Origin: Breviolum minutum Mf 1.05b.01
Taxonomy: Eukaryota > Sar > Dinophyceae > Suessiales > Symbiodiniaceae
Direction: 5' to 3'
DNA: 64,000 nucleotides
Assembly (NCBI GenBank): GCA_000507305.1
Contig: DF239660.1
Location: 1,394 to 65,393, forward strand
Part shown: one piece after another, positions 1 to 12,386 of the stretch
How positions within the stretch are numbered: position 1 is the stretch's first letter
How the letters are laid out: the number at the start of each line of letters is the position of its first letter
Notes under the pieces: model-generated
Told to the model about the DNA's origin: nothing
Databases searched by the model: none
What the model saw: only the letters and a program-made list of their open reading frames with translations
Program-made: the position numbers and the translations under genes

Positions 1-185
1 GCGGTAGCCCTTAAATCTATGAACTTATCAATTCTGCAATGACTTCTACCAGTCGCGTGAAGTTGATCCCATTTCAGCTGGTCACCTTTCCGCAAATCAC
101 CGAAGAGCATGAAGTTCTTGATGTTGCTCATTGAAGTCATACACCTTGTGACGGCAAACAAAAATCCAAAGGCACTGGATTTTAC

Positions 186-706
186 CAGAAAACCCAAGCT
201 GAGGGACAAACAAACCTCCATCATGAAGAGCAAGTTTGTTGAAGCTGCTGTTCTCCTCTCCAAATGGAAGCATGACTTTAAGAGGATATTTTCAAACAAA
301 AAATCAGGAAAAAATAGATGACAAATAAGGAATTTCATACCCAATCGAAGGGCATAGTGGCATTGTGAGTTATGGAAGAAACGTGTGACCCTCCATTCTT
401 CAGATTCTGGACTCTAGTTGGAATGTCATTGACATCTTTGCATGCAGCGGAAGGGGTCTCCCACTTCTCCACGAAGAGTTTGAAACCTTCAGAGTGAATG
501 AAGTTGCTACCAGATTGTCCCACCTCGGCATCGCCGAAACGGCCATGGTGTCCGTTTTTTGATGGATGGAAAATCTTTGAGGTGAGAACCACAGTTACTG
601 GCGATCTCAAGGACCTCAAACGTGCATGAGACGTCGGATGTAGACTTTCAAAATATCTTGAAAGAACGTTGAATGGAAGAATGGAAATGATTTCTTGACG
701 GAACTC
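186..706 (-). CDS. Unknown protein, two adjacent exons (partial)
   Basis: Two exons are visible on the minus strand. The first (706-341, 122 codons, phase 0 to 0) starts after a CTCAG acceptor with an exonic G and ends at a GT donor; it reads EFRQEIISILPFN... and finishes ...NATMPFDW. The second (255-186, 23 codons plus one base) again starts AG|G, reads ENSSFNKLALHDGGLFVPQL and ends at GTAAAA. I recognise no family. They lie just downstream of the CPSF160-like exons and could be the same gene, but they do not resemble the C-terminal part of that family that I know. The gene would continue past the start of the window. Confidence 0.45.
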
Positions 707-765
707 CTGAGAATCTGTAAATTTTGGGATGTGGTTGTTGACTCTGAAAAGACTGGGACCCAAAC

Positions 766-1144
766 CTCTGATAGATTGGTGGAAGAATCCCAGGTTCTTT
801 GTCCTCGGCCAGCTTGTATCTGGGAACTTTTGGGACCCTCAACAAAGAGTTGAAGATAGCGACTTTATGTGGCTTTGCTTCAACAAAATCTCAATGGTTT
901 TCTTATATTCGAAGCAGGTTTCTAACTCAAAATCCCCCGCATTTCTCAGGTCCTTGATAGAGAAGAGCATCAATCGACCGCGACACGTGAGATCCTTCCG
1001 TTGGAAAAGAAAAAAAATCCAAAACTGCCCAGGCATTCTGACACAATGGTGACAACATAGTGGCACAGTGCCACAGGGGCAGGCCTCTCCCGTGTTCACA
1101 CCGGTTCCAACCGCCAAGCTGACAGGAAATCCGGGAATATTCAC
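766..1144 (-). CDS. CPSF160-like (cleavage/polyadenylation factor large subunit) exons, partial
   Basis: Exon 1144-1085 (20 codons, AG|G acceptor, GC donor) ends LAVGTGVNTGE. The next exon starts at 994 after AAG|G with DLTCRGRLMLFSIKDL. Joined, this gives AVGTGVNTGEDLTCRGRLML, which matches the GE-D-x-x-x-RGR-x-L-x-F block in the C-terminal beta-propeller of CPSF160/Cft1 in plants and animals (recalled, not searched). A third exon, 837-766, reads YKLAEDKEPG and could be the following strand. CPSF160 is an RNA-binding scaffold of the nuclear 3'-end processing complex. Only a small part is visible and the flanking exons are not assigned. The related CPSF-A/DDB1 family is the main alternative. 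Confidence 0.5.
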
Positions 1145-1148
1145 CTGG

Positions 1149-3169
1149 CATATACGGCAACGATCCCAAAATCCTGACCGAATCTTCGCAAGTTGTAATC
1201 CATGCCGGGTGGCACCCAAGCCATGCAAAGGACAGCCTGGAAATCCAAAGAAAGCACCGTCAAGTTGATGTCAGTTGTGCAAATCAGGCAAATCTTTGGG
1301 GTGTCAATGCGACTCTTTACTCCAAAATATCATTTCTCATGAAATACAATCCATTGGTGTCACCTCTTCGTTGTCAAAGCTGAAGTGATACCGCCCAATC
1401 TTGGATAGGTCCTGACACAAGGAAACGCACCCATTTTGCACACTGCCACAGGTTGTCTACTCATGAAGCACTTTCAACCTTGCAAACAGCTGGGATGTCA
1501 TAGAGTTCTCCTTTCTACCTTTAAGCTGCTAGTCTCATCAAGCAATGAAGTCTCCATGATATAGGATTGCCTGTTCATACCCTGACAAGCCAAAACAAGG
1601 TTTGTCTGACGTATATTATATATATATGTGTATTTCATATATGTATATCGTGCATCACCAGGGGCCCTTAGTGGACCAAGCTTCATGAGTGTCGCAGGGG
1701 TCCTTCGAAGTTTCGATCCACAACTCGTAGCCTCGGCATCCAAAAAGTCAGAAACATATCTTGGATTTCTCAACCGAAAACAAAACAAACAAAACTGTTT
1801 TTCTTAGGAAAAGATAAACAACAAATGACGCCATGATGCCGTGATGCAATTCCACATCTTTTATCTAAAAACAAATTGAACATCATTGAAATAATTACAC
1901 ATTGCCAAATGAAATGGATTTTCTTCCTTCCCCGTAATGACAGGCCAGTGACGTGGATGCACCCGTGGCATGGGTGGAGGATCCACTTTCCCAACTGGTG
2001 GTTCCCGAATAATGCTCCAATCCTGACGTCGTTAACTCCAATGCAAAGACTGGTGGATACGGGTGATCAAGATTAGATCGGTTTTCAGAAATGTAGCATG
2101 CCTATTAAGACTCTTCACCCAAACACTAAGTAGGTACATGGTGGAAGGGTAAGTTTAGTTTACGGCGAATTCGCCAACAAACCAAATTGAAGGTTTTTGT
2201 TGGACTATGCAACAAAAGACTTTCAAGCCCTACCAAGTAGGAGTTGCATGCACAAAGTGACGAAGGTTTCTGAAACAAAAAATGTCCTCGCTCAAAGGAT
2301 CTTCTTCAATTCCTGGACCTGCTGGAATATCAGATAACCTTAGCAATGAGAAAATTGACACCTTTCCTTGTTTCCTTTCAAGTTGATTTTGCTTTGTCTT
2401 CTTTGGAATTCTTGGTTTTGTTTCTCATTGTTTGACTGGATCCTGTTGTGAATGAACTAGTGTCCTCAACATTCCCACGAGCCAACTACATCAAATTCCC
2501 TTAGCAACACAGCATCACCTGCATCGAATCATCTGAAACCGAGGATACAACTCCACCACCATGTCAGACACTGCCATGCCAATGAGCCCTTCTTCTGGCT
2601 TTGTAGCCTTGAAGAAAGTGTTTGGGGAAAATTGGAACATGGGAAAATGATTGGACATGAACCTTTGGTCCTTATCATGGCAAAACCTAGACTACTGTTG
2701 CTTTTGACCTGATTCGCTGCTTACATGCAGTTTGCAACCTTAGTAGTAAGCCTCTAAGTTTTGGGCATTTTCAAGCGTTCTTTTTTTGGAACAGCAGAAG
2801 AATATCTAACAATCCAAACAATTTTGTTGGACCCACCCTGTGGCTGAGTTGTGCACCAAGTATTGTGGCTTCTTCCTGAGAAACAAAAGGTGAACACGAC
2901 ACTTCCCAGGTATGTGGGCGGTCGGCGGTCGGGTTAACAATATGAGGGCAGCTTCATTCTTCAAAACCTCTGCTTCAAGATTTCACCAAGAGTCTTGATC
3001 GCATGTCTTGCACATGGAATGGCTTGTCGAAGATCCTGGGAGATGGCTTTGACACTCTACAGACGAATCCCATGGCAATTCAAGCAGCTTCCGACGGGGA
3101 AATCTTGGCACTGAGGCATCTGACGAAACTGGAGACTTCGCCACCTTCCACTGTAGCTGGACTACTCAC
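1149..3169. other. No gene assigned
   Basis: About 2 kb, mostly AT-rich. A minus-strand stretch near 1670-1750 reads LDAEATSCGSKLRRTP before a possible GTGATG donor and may be one short exon. A TA-rich microsatellite-like run lies at 1613-1650. I see nothing else that I can support. Confidence 0.4.
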
Positions 3170-3540
3170 CTGCCGAAACATCGAAGGTTGACACAAATCT
3201 GAAAGGATCAGTTGTCTGCAAGCATCACCAATAAACGCGGGCGGATCAGTTCTGGATCTTGGGATCTTGTGAACACCAACTTTGTCCAAATCTGAAAAAA
3301 TCATCTCGTTTTAGAGTTCTGTCATTTGTGTTCTTTCATAGTCTCACATGAAACTCATGGCACTTGCCTGTGCCAAGGTGGTTCCTTCAGACTCCAAGAT
3401 ACTGAAGAATCCACCCGCACCAATGCAAGCAGCCGACCTCATCAATCCCACAAGCTCAACCCATGGCAGCCCATGGCCAGCACCGTTGGCGTCCATTTTC
3501 TGAGAGCTGGACAAAGGTGCCACTGCACGATATGACTTTC
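3170..3540 (-). CDS. Unknown protein, two candidate exons
   Basis: Exon 3540-3368 (173 nt) starts at ACCAG|G and ends CACAG before a GC donor reading GCAAGTG. Its open frame contains KMDANGAGHGLPWVELVGLM and GGFFSILESEGTTLAQ. A second open segment, 3291-3170, ends CGGCAG before a canonical GTGAGT donor and reads DLDKVGVHKIPRSRTDPPAF. The phases of the two do not join directly, so either an exon is missing between them or one boundary is wrong. No family recognised. Confidence 0.4.
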
Positions 3541-4233
3541 CTGGTAATGGATGTAGAAATAGCCTCATATCCAAAAAGAGCATGCTGCAAGTTGGCTGGG
3601 GAAATGGGGAAATGAAGGCTTGCAGTTTCGAGTCCAGCAAAAAAACATGAATCCAGAGTAATTCATTCACAATCAGTTCGTTCATTCAACAGGACTCTTA
3701 GTTTTATGACCTGCAGTGCCCCATCATGACTCATTGTCAGAGCCTTGACTGCAGCGACACGGTATATGATCAAACAAGCTTGTGCAACCCTCCGAGTTCT
3801 TTCCACAACGGCGACGCGGCGAATCGAGGGCTACATTTGCTACATCGCAGTGGAAGCTTTGAACACTCCGAAAATCTGTTGTGTTCGATCTTGCAGGCAA
3901 AAGAAATAGAAGAACATCGTCGTGAACATCCTCAAATATCCTCAAATAGATAATGGTTCGCTTCAAGCTGATTGCTCGTATCAACCATCATTTGACAGAT
4001 CTCATGAAGGTCGTTGCTTTGCGTTTCAAGATCAAAAAAATCAAGCCCTGTGACGCCTGCAGATTTGGTCTGGTCACTACTCATTTATTTGCATGGTGTC
4101 TGCATCTTTGGTAAGATTCTGCATCTTTTCCATTCATTTGCCGTAAGCGTTTCATGTCATATCATTGATGATAAGGATTTGCTTTTCGAGCTCTGCACCT
4201 ATGATTCAACACTCAATGTTCTGGAATTCCGAG

Positions 4234-6774
4234 CTAGGCCAAATCTGCCAGGACGATGATTCCTAAAACAAAGAGAATTAGCCAGGCTGGGATGCTGGAC
4301 AACATGTGTGACAAAGATGCGCTCTCAGTCATTAAGAGTACCTGCAAGGAAATGAGACTCGGTGGTTTGGCATGGTTTGGGAACTTCAAACTGAGACTCA
4401 AATGGTGATGCAAATGCAGAGGCTCCCTTACAAACCAAGCTCCAAAAGCATGCATGTGCTTCTTCTTGCTGTCAGTGAATGACCAATCTTTACTGCCACT
4501 GTCAACTCATTCTCTAATCCCGTGGTTCTGAATTCAAGATTTTTACTGGAGCTTCCTTCAAGCATCAACATCTTGTAACAATAAGAAATGTAATTCACAC
4601 GTAATATACATATCATCCATATCATATATCATGCATGTAGATTTATAGATATACATTTTACAATATTTATTTCAAATGATTTTTTATGCATCCATAAATC
4701 ATATATATATATATATATATATTGTACATTTACCAAATCGTTCCGATGAGTGCGCACAATGCTGGCCAACACGGCGCAGCCCAGGAAGGTGCCCAAAATC
4801 AACTCGTACCACGTGTAGATCCCCGTGCCTCCAAAGCGTCCCGTTTGTTTTGACAACCAAATGTGGGGCAAATTTCAGATTCAACATAAAATTTTGATGA
4901 AATTTGCATAAACCTATCGTGAAAATACGTGAAAAATCCCAAAATGATTTGTGAAATGTTGTCCAATCAGCAAGCAAACGATGCACGCAAACGATCTGAT
5001 CAACATGTGCAACGGAGCCTGCCATAATCAAATACACAGTAAAGTCATCTAAACCTGGGATTTCGGGCACGGGTGGCACATCGAGTATGGAGGAAACACA
5101 CATGTATGAGCATGTATGAGTTCTATCAGTGATTCTCACAATTCACCTCCGTAACTTCTTATTACGAAACAACGATATTGGTCATCTCAAATTGAGTGGA
5201 TTCAAGTACACTGAGATGCTGGCTTCCCAACAATGCGACAACAATGATGTTGTTGCCTGTGGCAATGTCATATCCAAACACACGTAAAAAAAATTAAATA
5301 ATGAAAGAAAATATAAAACCACACCGGCACCATTTCCGTATTGACTGAGTGGACTCGACGTTTGGCGTTGCCAGATGGAGTGGACTCGACATCCAAAAGA
5401 GCTTCGTCCTGTTGGATTTCCCAAAGTCTTCTTTCTGCTACGCTTTCCACCGTACAAACGGTAGAAAATACGATATGCAGCATTTGCATGTTCTTTGATC
5501 TCAAGCGCTGAAAGAATGGATAAGAATTGTATGGAATCATGATATATCGCACTTAGATATTTTGTCGTGAAAAGAAAAAGCAAGACCCTTCACAGAATGT
5601 CAACCAAAGCAGAAGAAATACTTGCGCTGTCCTTGTCGTCTTTCTCGTCGTCATCGTCATTGCCTTTCAGTCCACAAGGTGCCAACCAACCGTCTGCATA
5701 AGCCATGTGAATCCTTGGAAGATCTGGCTGAATTCCATTTCCAAGCATGTGTTGCTGTGCAGTTCTGCCCTTTCTGAAATGACATCGGCTGAGAACAGAA
5801 CTTGGATGAATGATGAATAGATGATGAATATCTATATATATATATATATACATATACATATGAATCATGACATGATTGGCTCCTATGAAGCTTCCGGGGT
5901 CTGAAGGCTTTGCATTTCATTCCCATCTCCTCGCAAAGCTTCGAGTACAGAATCAGAAGTGAACCGGCAATGCGTTGCAGCCACCATTTCCTTGGAATTT
6001 CAAAGACGTTGTTCAATCAATTTTGATCCAAATAAGGACAATTTTATTTGCAGTTCATATGTCACATATATTTTCTTTGAGAAAGACCTTGCAGCTTTAC
6101 CTGCAGCTGCTCAGTGTGAAATCAAACATGTCCAGCGAATCAAGGGAATCTAAAGCTACTTCACAGGTTGAGCAAGTTCCTGTATCTTGATGTACTTTAG
6201 GAATGCTGGCTACTACAACTCGGTTGATGTATTTTGGGAATGCTAGCTCGGTATCACGTTTTTCCTGTCTCAGTTCTTTTAGGCTCGAGTTGGATCCATC
6301 AGGATGATGCACAAAATATGCACAAAATCCCCACACGGTCACAGCAGCTGAAATGTTTCTCCAAGTGTCAAGAGTTCAGCACTTTGACCCATGGATTGAG
6401 TAAGGTAACCCGCTGCAGCTGCAATGGATACTAGGAAAACCTTGAAATCGGAGCTTCAAGAGTTGAAACCGTTGAAATAAGAATGAGAGAAACACTGAAA
6501 CCCACATGTTTTTCACCGCTCGGAAACCACTGACAAGGCATAGAGGAAGGAGACCTCAGAGATGTGAAAACTTGAAGTCATATTGTGAGAAATCCCGAAA
6601 AAGTCATGAATGGTTCTGTGATTCATCGCTTCTACCGCTTCGGTCATTCAATTCTATAACTTCGCCTACAATCGTCACATCGCCCGAGGCTTCCACCCAA
6701 AGTTTCCCAATTCTGCTCTTCTCACGAGCGATGAAGGGTGCGAGCCACACCAGATCATCTGAACCGCAGCTTAC
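4234..6774 (-). CDS. Uncharacterised membrane protein with acidic segment and C-terminal TM pair
   Basis: Exons read in order: 6774-6670 (VSCGSDDLVWLAPFIAREKS...), 6264-6160 (EKRDTELAFPKYINR...), 5990-5892 (VAATHCRFTSDSVLEALRGD), 5769-5626 (LPRIHMAYADGWLAP, then an NDDDDEKDDKDS acidic tract), 5408-5331 (LLDVESTPSGNAKRRVHS), 5054-5019 (LDDFTVYLIMA), 4828-4734 (WYELILGTFLGCAVLASIV, membrane segment) and 4341-4234 (second membrane segment, stop TAG). The first five and the last are phase 0 at both ends; the 5054 and 4828 exons need a phase-1 link from an exon I did not find between 5331 and 5054. All acceptors are AG|G; donors include GTAGGC, GTAGCT, GCTTCA, GCAAGT and GTAAAT. The C-terminus suggests an anchor in an internal or plasma membrane. 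Function unknown. Confidence 0.6.
4702..4722. repeat. (TA)n microsatellite
   Basis: About ten TA dinucleotides in a row, lying in the intron between the last two exons of the membrane-protein gene. A second TA run lies at 5833-5850. Confidence 0.9.
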
Positions 6775-6873
6775 CTGCTTCCAAAATTCCATTTCATTCG
6801 GAATATATCCATAAATTCCATTTCATTCAAGACATATTAAAAACTCCATTTGGAAAAACTCCATATTACAAAC

Positions 6874-6937
6874 CTCCAACTCCAACCTTCAGGAGAGCAG
6901 CTGCACCGGTCAGGACGATACTTCGAGCTCCGGCCAT
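6874..6937 (-). CDS. Possible first exon, small N-terminal peptide
   Basis: An ATG in a good context (preceded by CCACCGCC) opens MAGARSIVLTGAAALLKVGV and then meets a GTTTGT donor in phase 1. The Ala/Leu/Val-rich start could be a targeting peptide or signal anchor. It lies 100 bp upstream of the 6774 exon of the membrane-protein gene and may be its start, but an exon carrying the phase from 1 to 0 would be needed between them. The plus strand is also open here, so this is tentative. Confidence 0.35.
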
Positions 6938-6999
6938 GGCGGTGGAATTTCTTCGATACAACGACTTGGAAGAAAACAAAATCGTTATATGATACTAAC

Positions 7000-8395
7000 C
7001 CGAATATATAATATTCTACTTTATATATAATTAATGTATAATTAATATAATTTTCTTTTCCAATTTAATATATTTTTTGTCTCCACTCTCCATCTTCCAA
7101 AACCGTTTGTCAAATGCCATTTGAATGCTGAGCTGGAAATGTTTTTTGATTGCCTCCAACAGAATTAATGTGAAAAGATACCTGATGCAAAATCAAAAAA
7201 TATGTCTATGTCATTGCCAACCTATACCTATAAGAACACATTGAAAGAAGTAGAAACAAGTATCTCAATCTCATCTTTGCATTTCATGCCATTGTGCAAC
7301 CGAAGAGAGCCAACAGTCACTTCAAGTACTCACTTCGAACTGGCCATTCAAGGATACCCAAACCCAGATCCACGAAGAAACACATGCGTTTTTTTTGGGG
7401 GCAGAAAATGTTTGCCCTCCAAATCGATCTCAGTAGCCGCACTGATTTCTCTTGGCTCCCATCCACAGGGCTGGAAGTCCAATGTGAGGTGGCACCACCA
7501 CGGCCCCACTGGGACGGCCTGACTGTCATTTTTGTAAAATTCCAAGAGATTTGTTGCTCTGCAGAGGGAGTGTGATATCTTTACAGCTTTGCATACCGTT
7601 TTAAACTTCATTTTGGTGCTTCAACATAACTGTCCATCTTCAAAAACCCGCTTCCGAAGGGCGCACCTAAAGCATCTTGCAAGGGAGCAATGGGACGATA
7701 GGGCCTTGGAACGGTGAAACAGTGCCCACCCCTGGACGTTGACAAGCTGATCATACAATTTGAGAGCAGCACCCTGCTTCGAAGTCCTTCACCAAACCTT
7801 GCAACGTGTTTGAAATGTGGCAAAAACGAAGCCCGAAATAGATGAAACAACTTACAAAAATCATATTTAAAATGAAATGAAATGACTCAAATGTAGACAA
7901 ATTGTATCCCAGCGGGTAGCAACTTGGAGACGGACCCAAAAAATCATGCTCAACGAGACTGAACATGTACCTTGGAATGAGGCACTCAACAAAATGTTCC
8001 AGCTCGATGGCTCTTTGGCTCTGTGATTGCCATCTGTTTCACTTTTCAATCTGTGACAATATCTGTGATAATGAGCTGGTAATGAGCTGGACAATTGTGC
8101 ATTATCTGCCAATTCCATCTGCTTCCCATCTTTGTGACTTCAATTACAGTTTGCATGTTTTAACGTGATGCAACTCCTGGATTCGGTGGTGGTCACACAT
8201 GGGGACCAATCCCAGTGCATGATATACTGAGAGTCCCTGACGGGAATGATCCTGCAGTCTTTTCGCCCTGCGAGTGCAGTTCTTGATTGGCCAATTGAGT
8301 CGGTAGGATTGGCGACAAATAATCTCCAATCATCACATGTACTAGAACTCAAACAAAAATTGATAAAAATGGATATGTCATTGTTATTTCAAAGC
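7000..8395. other. Open minus-strand segments, not assigned
   Basis: Several minus-strand stretches look coding, for example around 7550-7390 (PWWCHLTLDFQPCGWEPREI) and 7750-7630 (PYRPIAPLQDALGAPFGSGF), but clear AG|G starts and donors with matching phase are not evident. 7010-7080 is very AT-rich. Confidence 0.3.
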
Positions 8396-8731
8396 TTCAA
8401 AGTTGCAGCGAACTTCATTCATCTTCAACACACAAAGGAAGATATGTCTGCTTGGAGAGCTGTCCTGAGGTCCACGAGCTGCCATGGCGCGATAGAAAAG
8501 CATCGGCCTCACAGCTCAAAGAGAAAGACGAGAAAGACGATTTGTAGATAAACTTTGCATATTTCGTTTTGATGCGATTTTGAGGATCATCTTGGTTTTC
8601 TTTTTTTTGGTGAACTTGATTTGTGAGTATCGCATTGCAAAGCAACCAAGTTGGCACCTGCCCTTCACCAGCACCACCAAGGTGGGCCCTTCATCATCTG
8701 GATCCAGATCTACCAGTTCAGCACAAAGGAC
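8396..8731 (-). CDS. CPSF160/CPSF-A-like exon pair
   Basis: Exon 8731-8658 starts at CTTTCAG|G, reads VLCAELVDLDPDDEGPTLVV and ends in phase 2 at a GTGCCA donor. Exon 8507-8396 starts GAG|G in the matching phase, giving VKGRPMLFYRAMAARG, and ends at a GC donor (GCTTTG). The pattern of an acidic linker, then P-x-L-V-V, a basic turn and L-F-Y-R-A resembles the start of the C-terminal propeller in CPSF160. That lies upstream of the VGTG...CRGR block found at 1.1 kb, so the order is right, but 7 kb and what looks like a separate membrane-protein gene lie between them. It could be one gene with very long introns, or two related loci. Confidence 0.4.
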
Positions 8732-10179
8732 CTGAAAGGATCAACTGATGAACTCTGAATTTGTGATGCTAATGAATCATGCTAGGCTAATAGGCTAAAG
8801 AGTTGAAGATCATTTGGACATTTCTCGAAATCGCGGCACCCGAAATGATTGGATGGTGGAGCAAACATTTCCATAGAAGTGTGGAGATAACACAGAATAT
8901 AAACATTTTGAAGTGTACATCTCTCAGGGCTGCACGGGCAATGCACCTTTCTCATCACCCTCCAAAGCACCAAACTCCAAACTTGGAAATGTCATCTACA
9001 ATTCATGATGCCTCAAATGTCAAAATCAAACTCTACCATCCAATGTTAACATGAGTATTGATGAAACAACATACGCCTTCATATACCGTATACCCTATTC
9101 ATGTTGTGTGTGTTTGTCGAAGTGTTTCAGCCTTTTTCATCATGTTTCAACATCACCTTGGCCAAATGCAGCTCCACAGTGCTCCGTGGCAAAGGTGCGC
9201 AAATGTCAGTGATGGGTCGCCTGAGGTAGAAATGATTGAACCAACAAACTTGTGCAATGCAAAAACACAAAAAATCCTCTGCCATGATTCATTTCTCTGT
9301 TGAGTTGTTCCAGTGAACGCTCAAAAATAGAAGTAGCCCACGTGCATCCGGTGACTCTGTGTGAATGCCCTTTCCAACGTGCTCTTTCTTGGTGCGCTGG
9401 CAAATAATCCAATGATGCATTGAACTTGGCGGCTGAGTCCTGCAGTGGTTTGAAGTTTATCAATGTTTTTTGCATCTGTGGCAGTGTGCAGTTACAGTGT
9501 TGCGCCTCATCCTCATCTTCGGATTGGCTGGTCGACCTGCATCTCGAAAAATGCGGACACCTAGAACCATCCCTTGGAGAGACTGTCCACAACATCCAAC
9601 ATGGGTTTCGTGTAAGATGATTAAAGTAATACTCGCATTTTTACTTGCATAAAGCCTTATGGTTTGCCAATCATTCCTGGTCGAGGGTTGTTTTGAGCGG
9701 GGCAGTGATTGGGTTCCCATGATGACGTATCATTCAACATCACTCTAAACTTATGTTCTTATGGTCACTTGGTGCATCCTTGTCATCCTTCTTGATTTTC
9801 GTGGGCCTCAGTAGAACAATCATCTTAACCAAACCTATTCAATTGACACAAAATGAAAATGGAATCATGTCATGTTGCAGGCTCAAATACCAAAAAAAAG
9901 AGCCAAAGCGGCCCTGAACGCTACAATGAACATCATCAACTTCCCAGATTTAGATGTACTCAGAACACTCCATGTTGTCCATGATTTTTCATACAAGTCT
10001 GCAATGCCCTTCCCAACTTTGCAAACATGTATCTGTTGAAAGTTGGGACCCTGAAGCAGCCATAGCTGGCATGGTAGAAAGCCTAAAGGTTGGGCGGTCA
10101 GAAATTTCAACAAAACGGGCTGACGCTGCAAAAACTCACGTGGAACGTTTTTGCCTTTTCAAGCTGGCGGAAGCAAGCA

Positions 10180-11404
10180 TCATGGAGGAACACCGCGGTT
10201 GACGCGTTCCAAGAACTTCTTCATGCCATTGCCCTTTGGCTGTGGCTGTTGCAAAGGCAAAGTTTCCAAAATGGTCGCTGCCACGGGCGCTTTGACTTTG
10301 ACTGGAGTGGATGTAGATGAAGGCATTGATGTGGATGAAGGCGCTGCAAGGCTATGAACCTTTGACACAACACTTGCAAAACTTGGCCGCCGGAAGTCTC
10401 CAGTGCACTCTAGTGCCAAAGTCACAAGTGCGTCTGCAACGGATTGTGGCCACAACTGCTCTACTTGATTCTTTGTGACCAGGAAAATTTGCGGAGGTCC
10501 ATGCCGAGCGGTCTGTCCACGAGTGAGCAGGTCAAACAGCTGAACACCTCTGCCCCTTCACTGAGCCATTTCGTGTTGCGGAAATTCGGGCACTGATACC
10601 CAACTGCTCCCACAACCTCGGAAAAGAAGGCTGAAACTTGAGACACCAAGGCCATCCCAAAGTCTGCCAGCTTGGCGGTGCCCCGCCAGGTCAATGAGAA
10701 CGTTGTCTAGCTTGATGTCGCGATGGAAAATCCATGCACGACTGCAGTGCAAGAAGGCTAGGGCTCTGCTTACATCCTCAGATATCTGCAAGCGGTCGCT
10801 CCACACCAACTCCGTCTCAGAATATAGCCTGGCCCTCAAGTCTAAACTGGCGAGCTCGTAGACCACAGATGAAGGGCGTGCAAAGCCGATGGCAGCGATG
10901 ATGTTTGGATGGCGGACCCGGCCGAAGCTCCGCAGCAAAGGCGGCAGCGTCTGACACCTTGATCGCCACACCGGTCCCCACAACCGTTCCAGCATACACT
11001 GTTCCATGGAAACCCCCACCAAGTTTGCTTGTGAAGTTGCCCGTGGCGTCAAGCAGGTCCTGATGGGAGAATTCTCGTAGCACAGTGTTAGCTTCTGCTT
11101 CTGGCCACAGCACCCCAAGTGCCCCTGCAGTAACGGCAGCAGCAGCTCCAACTACAGCAGCCCCAGCGAGAGCGGGAATCCAAACAGGTGATGATGCCAC
11201 AGCTGCTGTGGCGGCTGTCGCTGTGGCCACCGTTGCTGCTGTAGCAGCTGTGCCTGCTGTCGCTACCGAAGCTGTCGTTGAAGCCGCTGTGAATGTGGCA
11301 GTCGCTCCCGCCATCCCAGTAAGCCCCAATCCAGGGCCCGACACGCCAACACCCAGGCAAAACGTGAAAGGCTCCATGGCTGTGAAAGACTTGTGGATAA
11401 TCAC
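10180..11404 (-). pseudogene. RLK/Pelle-like protein kinase pseudogene, intronless, three frame breaks
   Basis: Conserved kinase pieces follow each other in different frames. An Ala/Thr/Val-rich N-terminus with a likely membrane segment comes first. Then FSHQDLLDATGNFTSKLGGG leads into HGTVYAGTVVGTGVAIKV (glycine loop and the VAIK lysine). Near 10920 one extra base shifts the frame to VRHPNIIAAIGFARP and FHRDIKLDNVLIDLAG (HRD loop). Near 10682 another extra base shifts to TAKLADFGMALVSQ (DFG) and VGYQCPNF. Near 10542 a deletion removes the codons for the usual YSFGV after AEVF and shifts to QLFDLLTRGQTARHG and LALECTGDFRRPSF. No introns interrupt it, unlike most neighbours, which fits a retrocopied gene that later decayed. 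Plant IRAK/RLK-type kinases are the nearest family I know. Confidence 0.8.
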
Positions 11405-11832
11405 CAGTATTATGCAAGGTCATGAAAATCTTTGATTTTTCAAAGTTCGTTCCCCTTAAAAGAACGCTTTGTAGCTACAGCAGCATGAGGAGTAGGTGCA
11501 ATGATCCAATTTATTGACATGTAGCTAATCCATTGGAAATCTCAATCGACTTCGTCGAAGATTTGCTTTGGATTGCGCTAAGTGCTATGCGGCTTGAGTG
11601 ACCGCAAAATACTCTCATGACTCATGACTTGTGTTGAAAACGAACCTTCTTCATTTTCAGCCTTTGGCTGAAATGCATGAAATTTGGTGCTCCAAGGACA
11701 GTTTTTTGGTTGAAGTAGCTAAAAACAAAGCTGAATAATGACCGATGATGACATCTAAATGTAGATTGATGTAGATTGGTAGAAGGAACCTTTACAACCA
11801 AGCTGCAAATGTTCCAGTTGCCACCCACATAC
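11405..11832. other. Nothing recognised
   Basis: Region upstream of the kinase relic. No spliced-leader relic (CCATTTTGGCTCAAG type) was seen 5' of it on the minus strand. Confidence 0.4.
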
Positions 11833-11903
11833 CTTGAACTTGGTTGCTGAGATTTCATCAAGCCCGACCCTTTGCACATGCAACATGAATGGCATGGATG
11901 TCA
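11833..11903 (-). CDS. Single candidate exon
   Basis: 71 nt between a CACCAG acceptor and a GTATGT donor. The frame reads TSMPFMLHVQRVGLDEISAT and then KFK. The alternating pattern recalls an N-terminal beta strand of pentameric ligand-gated channels, but one strand is too little to assign. Confidence 0.3.
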
Positions 11904-12249
11904 CTGGTGCATCAAAACAGATTATTGGGTTGTATGGGTTGTATATAGTTGTATTGCAGACTTGTATGAAAAATCATTGCATTTGTATTGGAAATGCCTT
12001 CACTCCTCCCATGGCAAATCCTAAACATTTACTATTGGGAGTTGCTCATCCCCATCTCCCACCTTCATCTCCCTTCATCTTGAGTGGAGTGAACTCACCC
12101 ACTGCTCACTTGAACTCAAACCATTTGGCTGCCGTTGGGTAAGTTGAATGAATCATCTACTTCATTTCTTATCAGATTCGTGTCGCTTGACATTTCCGGT
12201 TTTGAAATCACTTCAAAATGGAACCCTTCTCTGCGAGTGCCTGAGCACC

Positions 12250-12386
12250 GGTGGTACGTCTGCCACATGTGGGCTCCGGAAGACTTCACGCAGAGTCAAG
12301 GGTTTACCGATGCCTATCAGCTCAATGCAGGAACCAACCAGGATCGATCCGATGAAAACAAGAATGCACATTGAAAAGGCGCGTCT
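12250..12386 (-). CDS. Membrane-protein exon
   Basis: After a GTCCAG acceptor the frame reads RRAFSMCILVFIGSILVG, SCIELIGIGKPLTLREVF, then RSPHVADVPPVLRHS. One clear membrane helix is followed by a polar loop. It probably belongs with the exon at 12661-12888. Transporter or channel not resolved. Confidence 0.45.
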
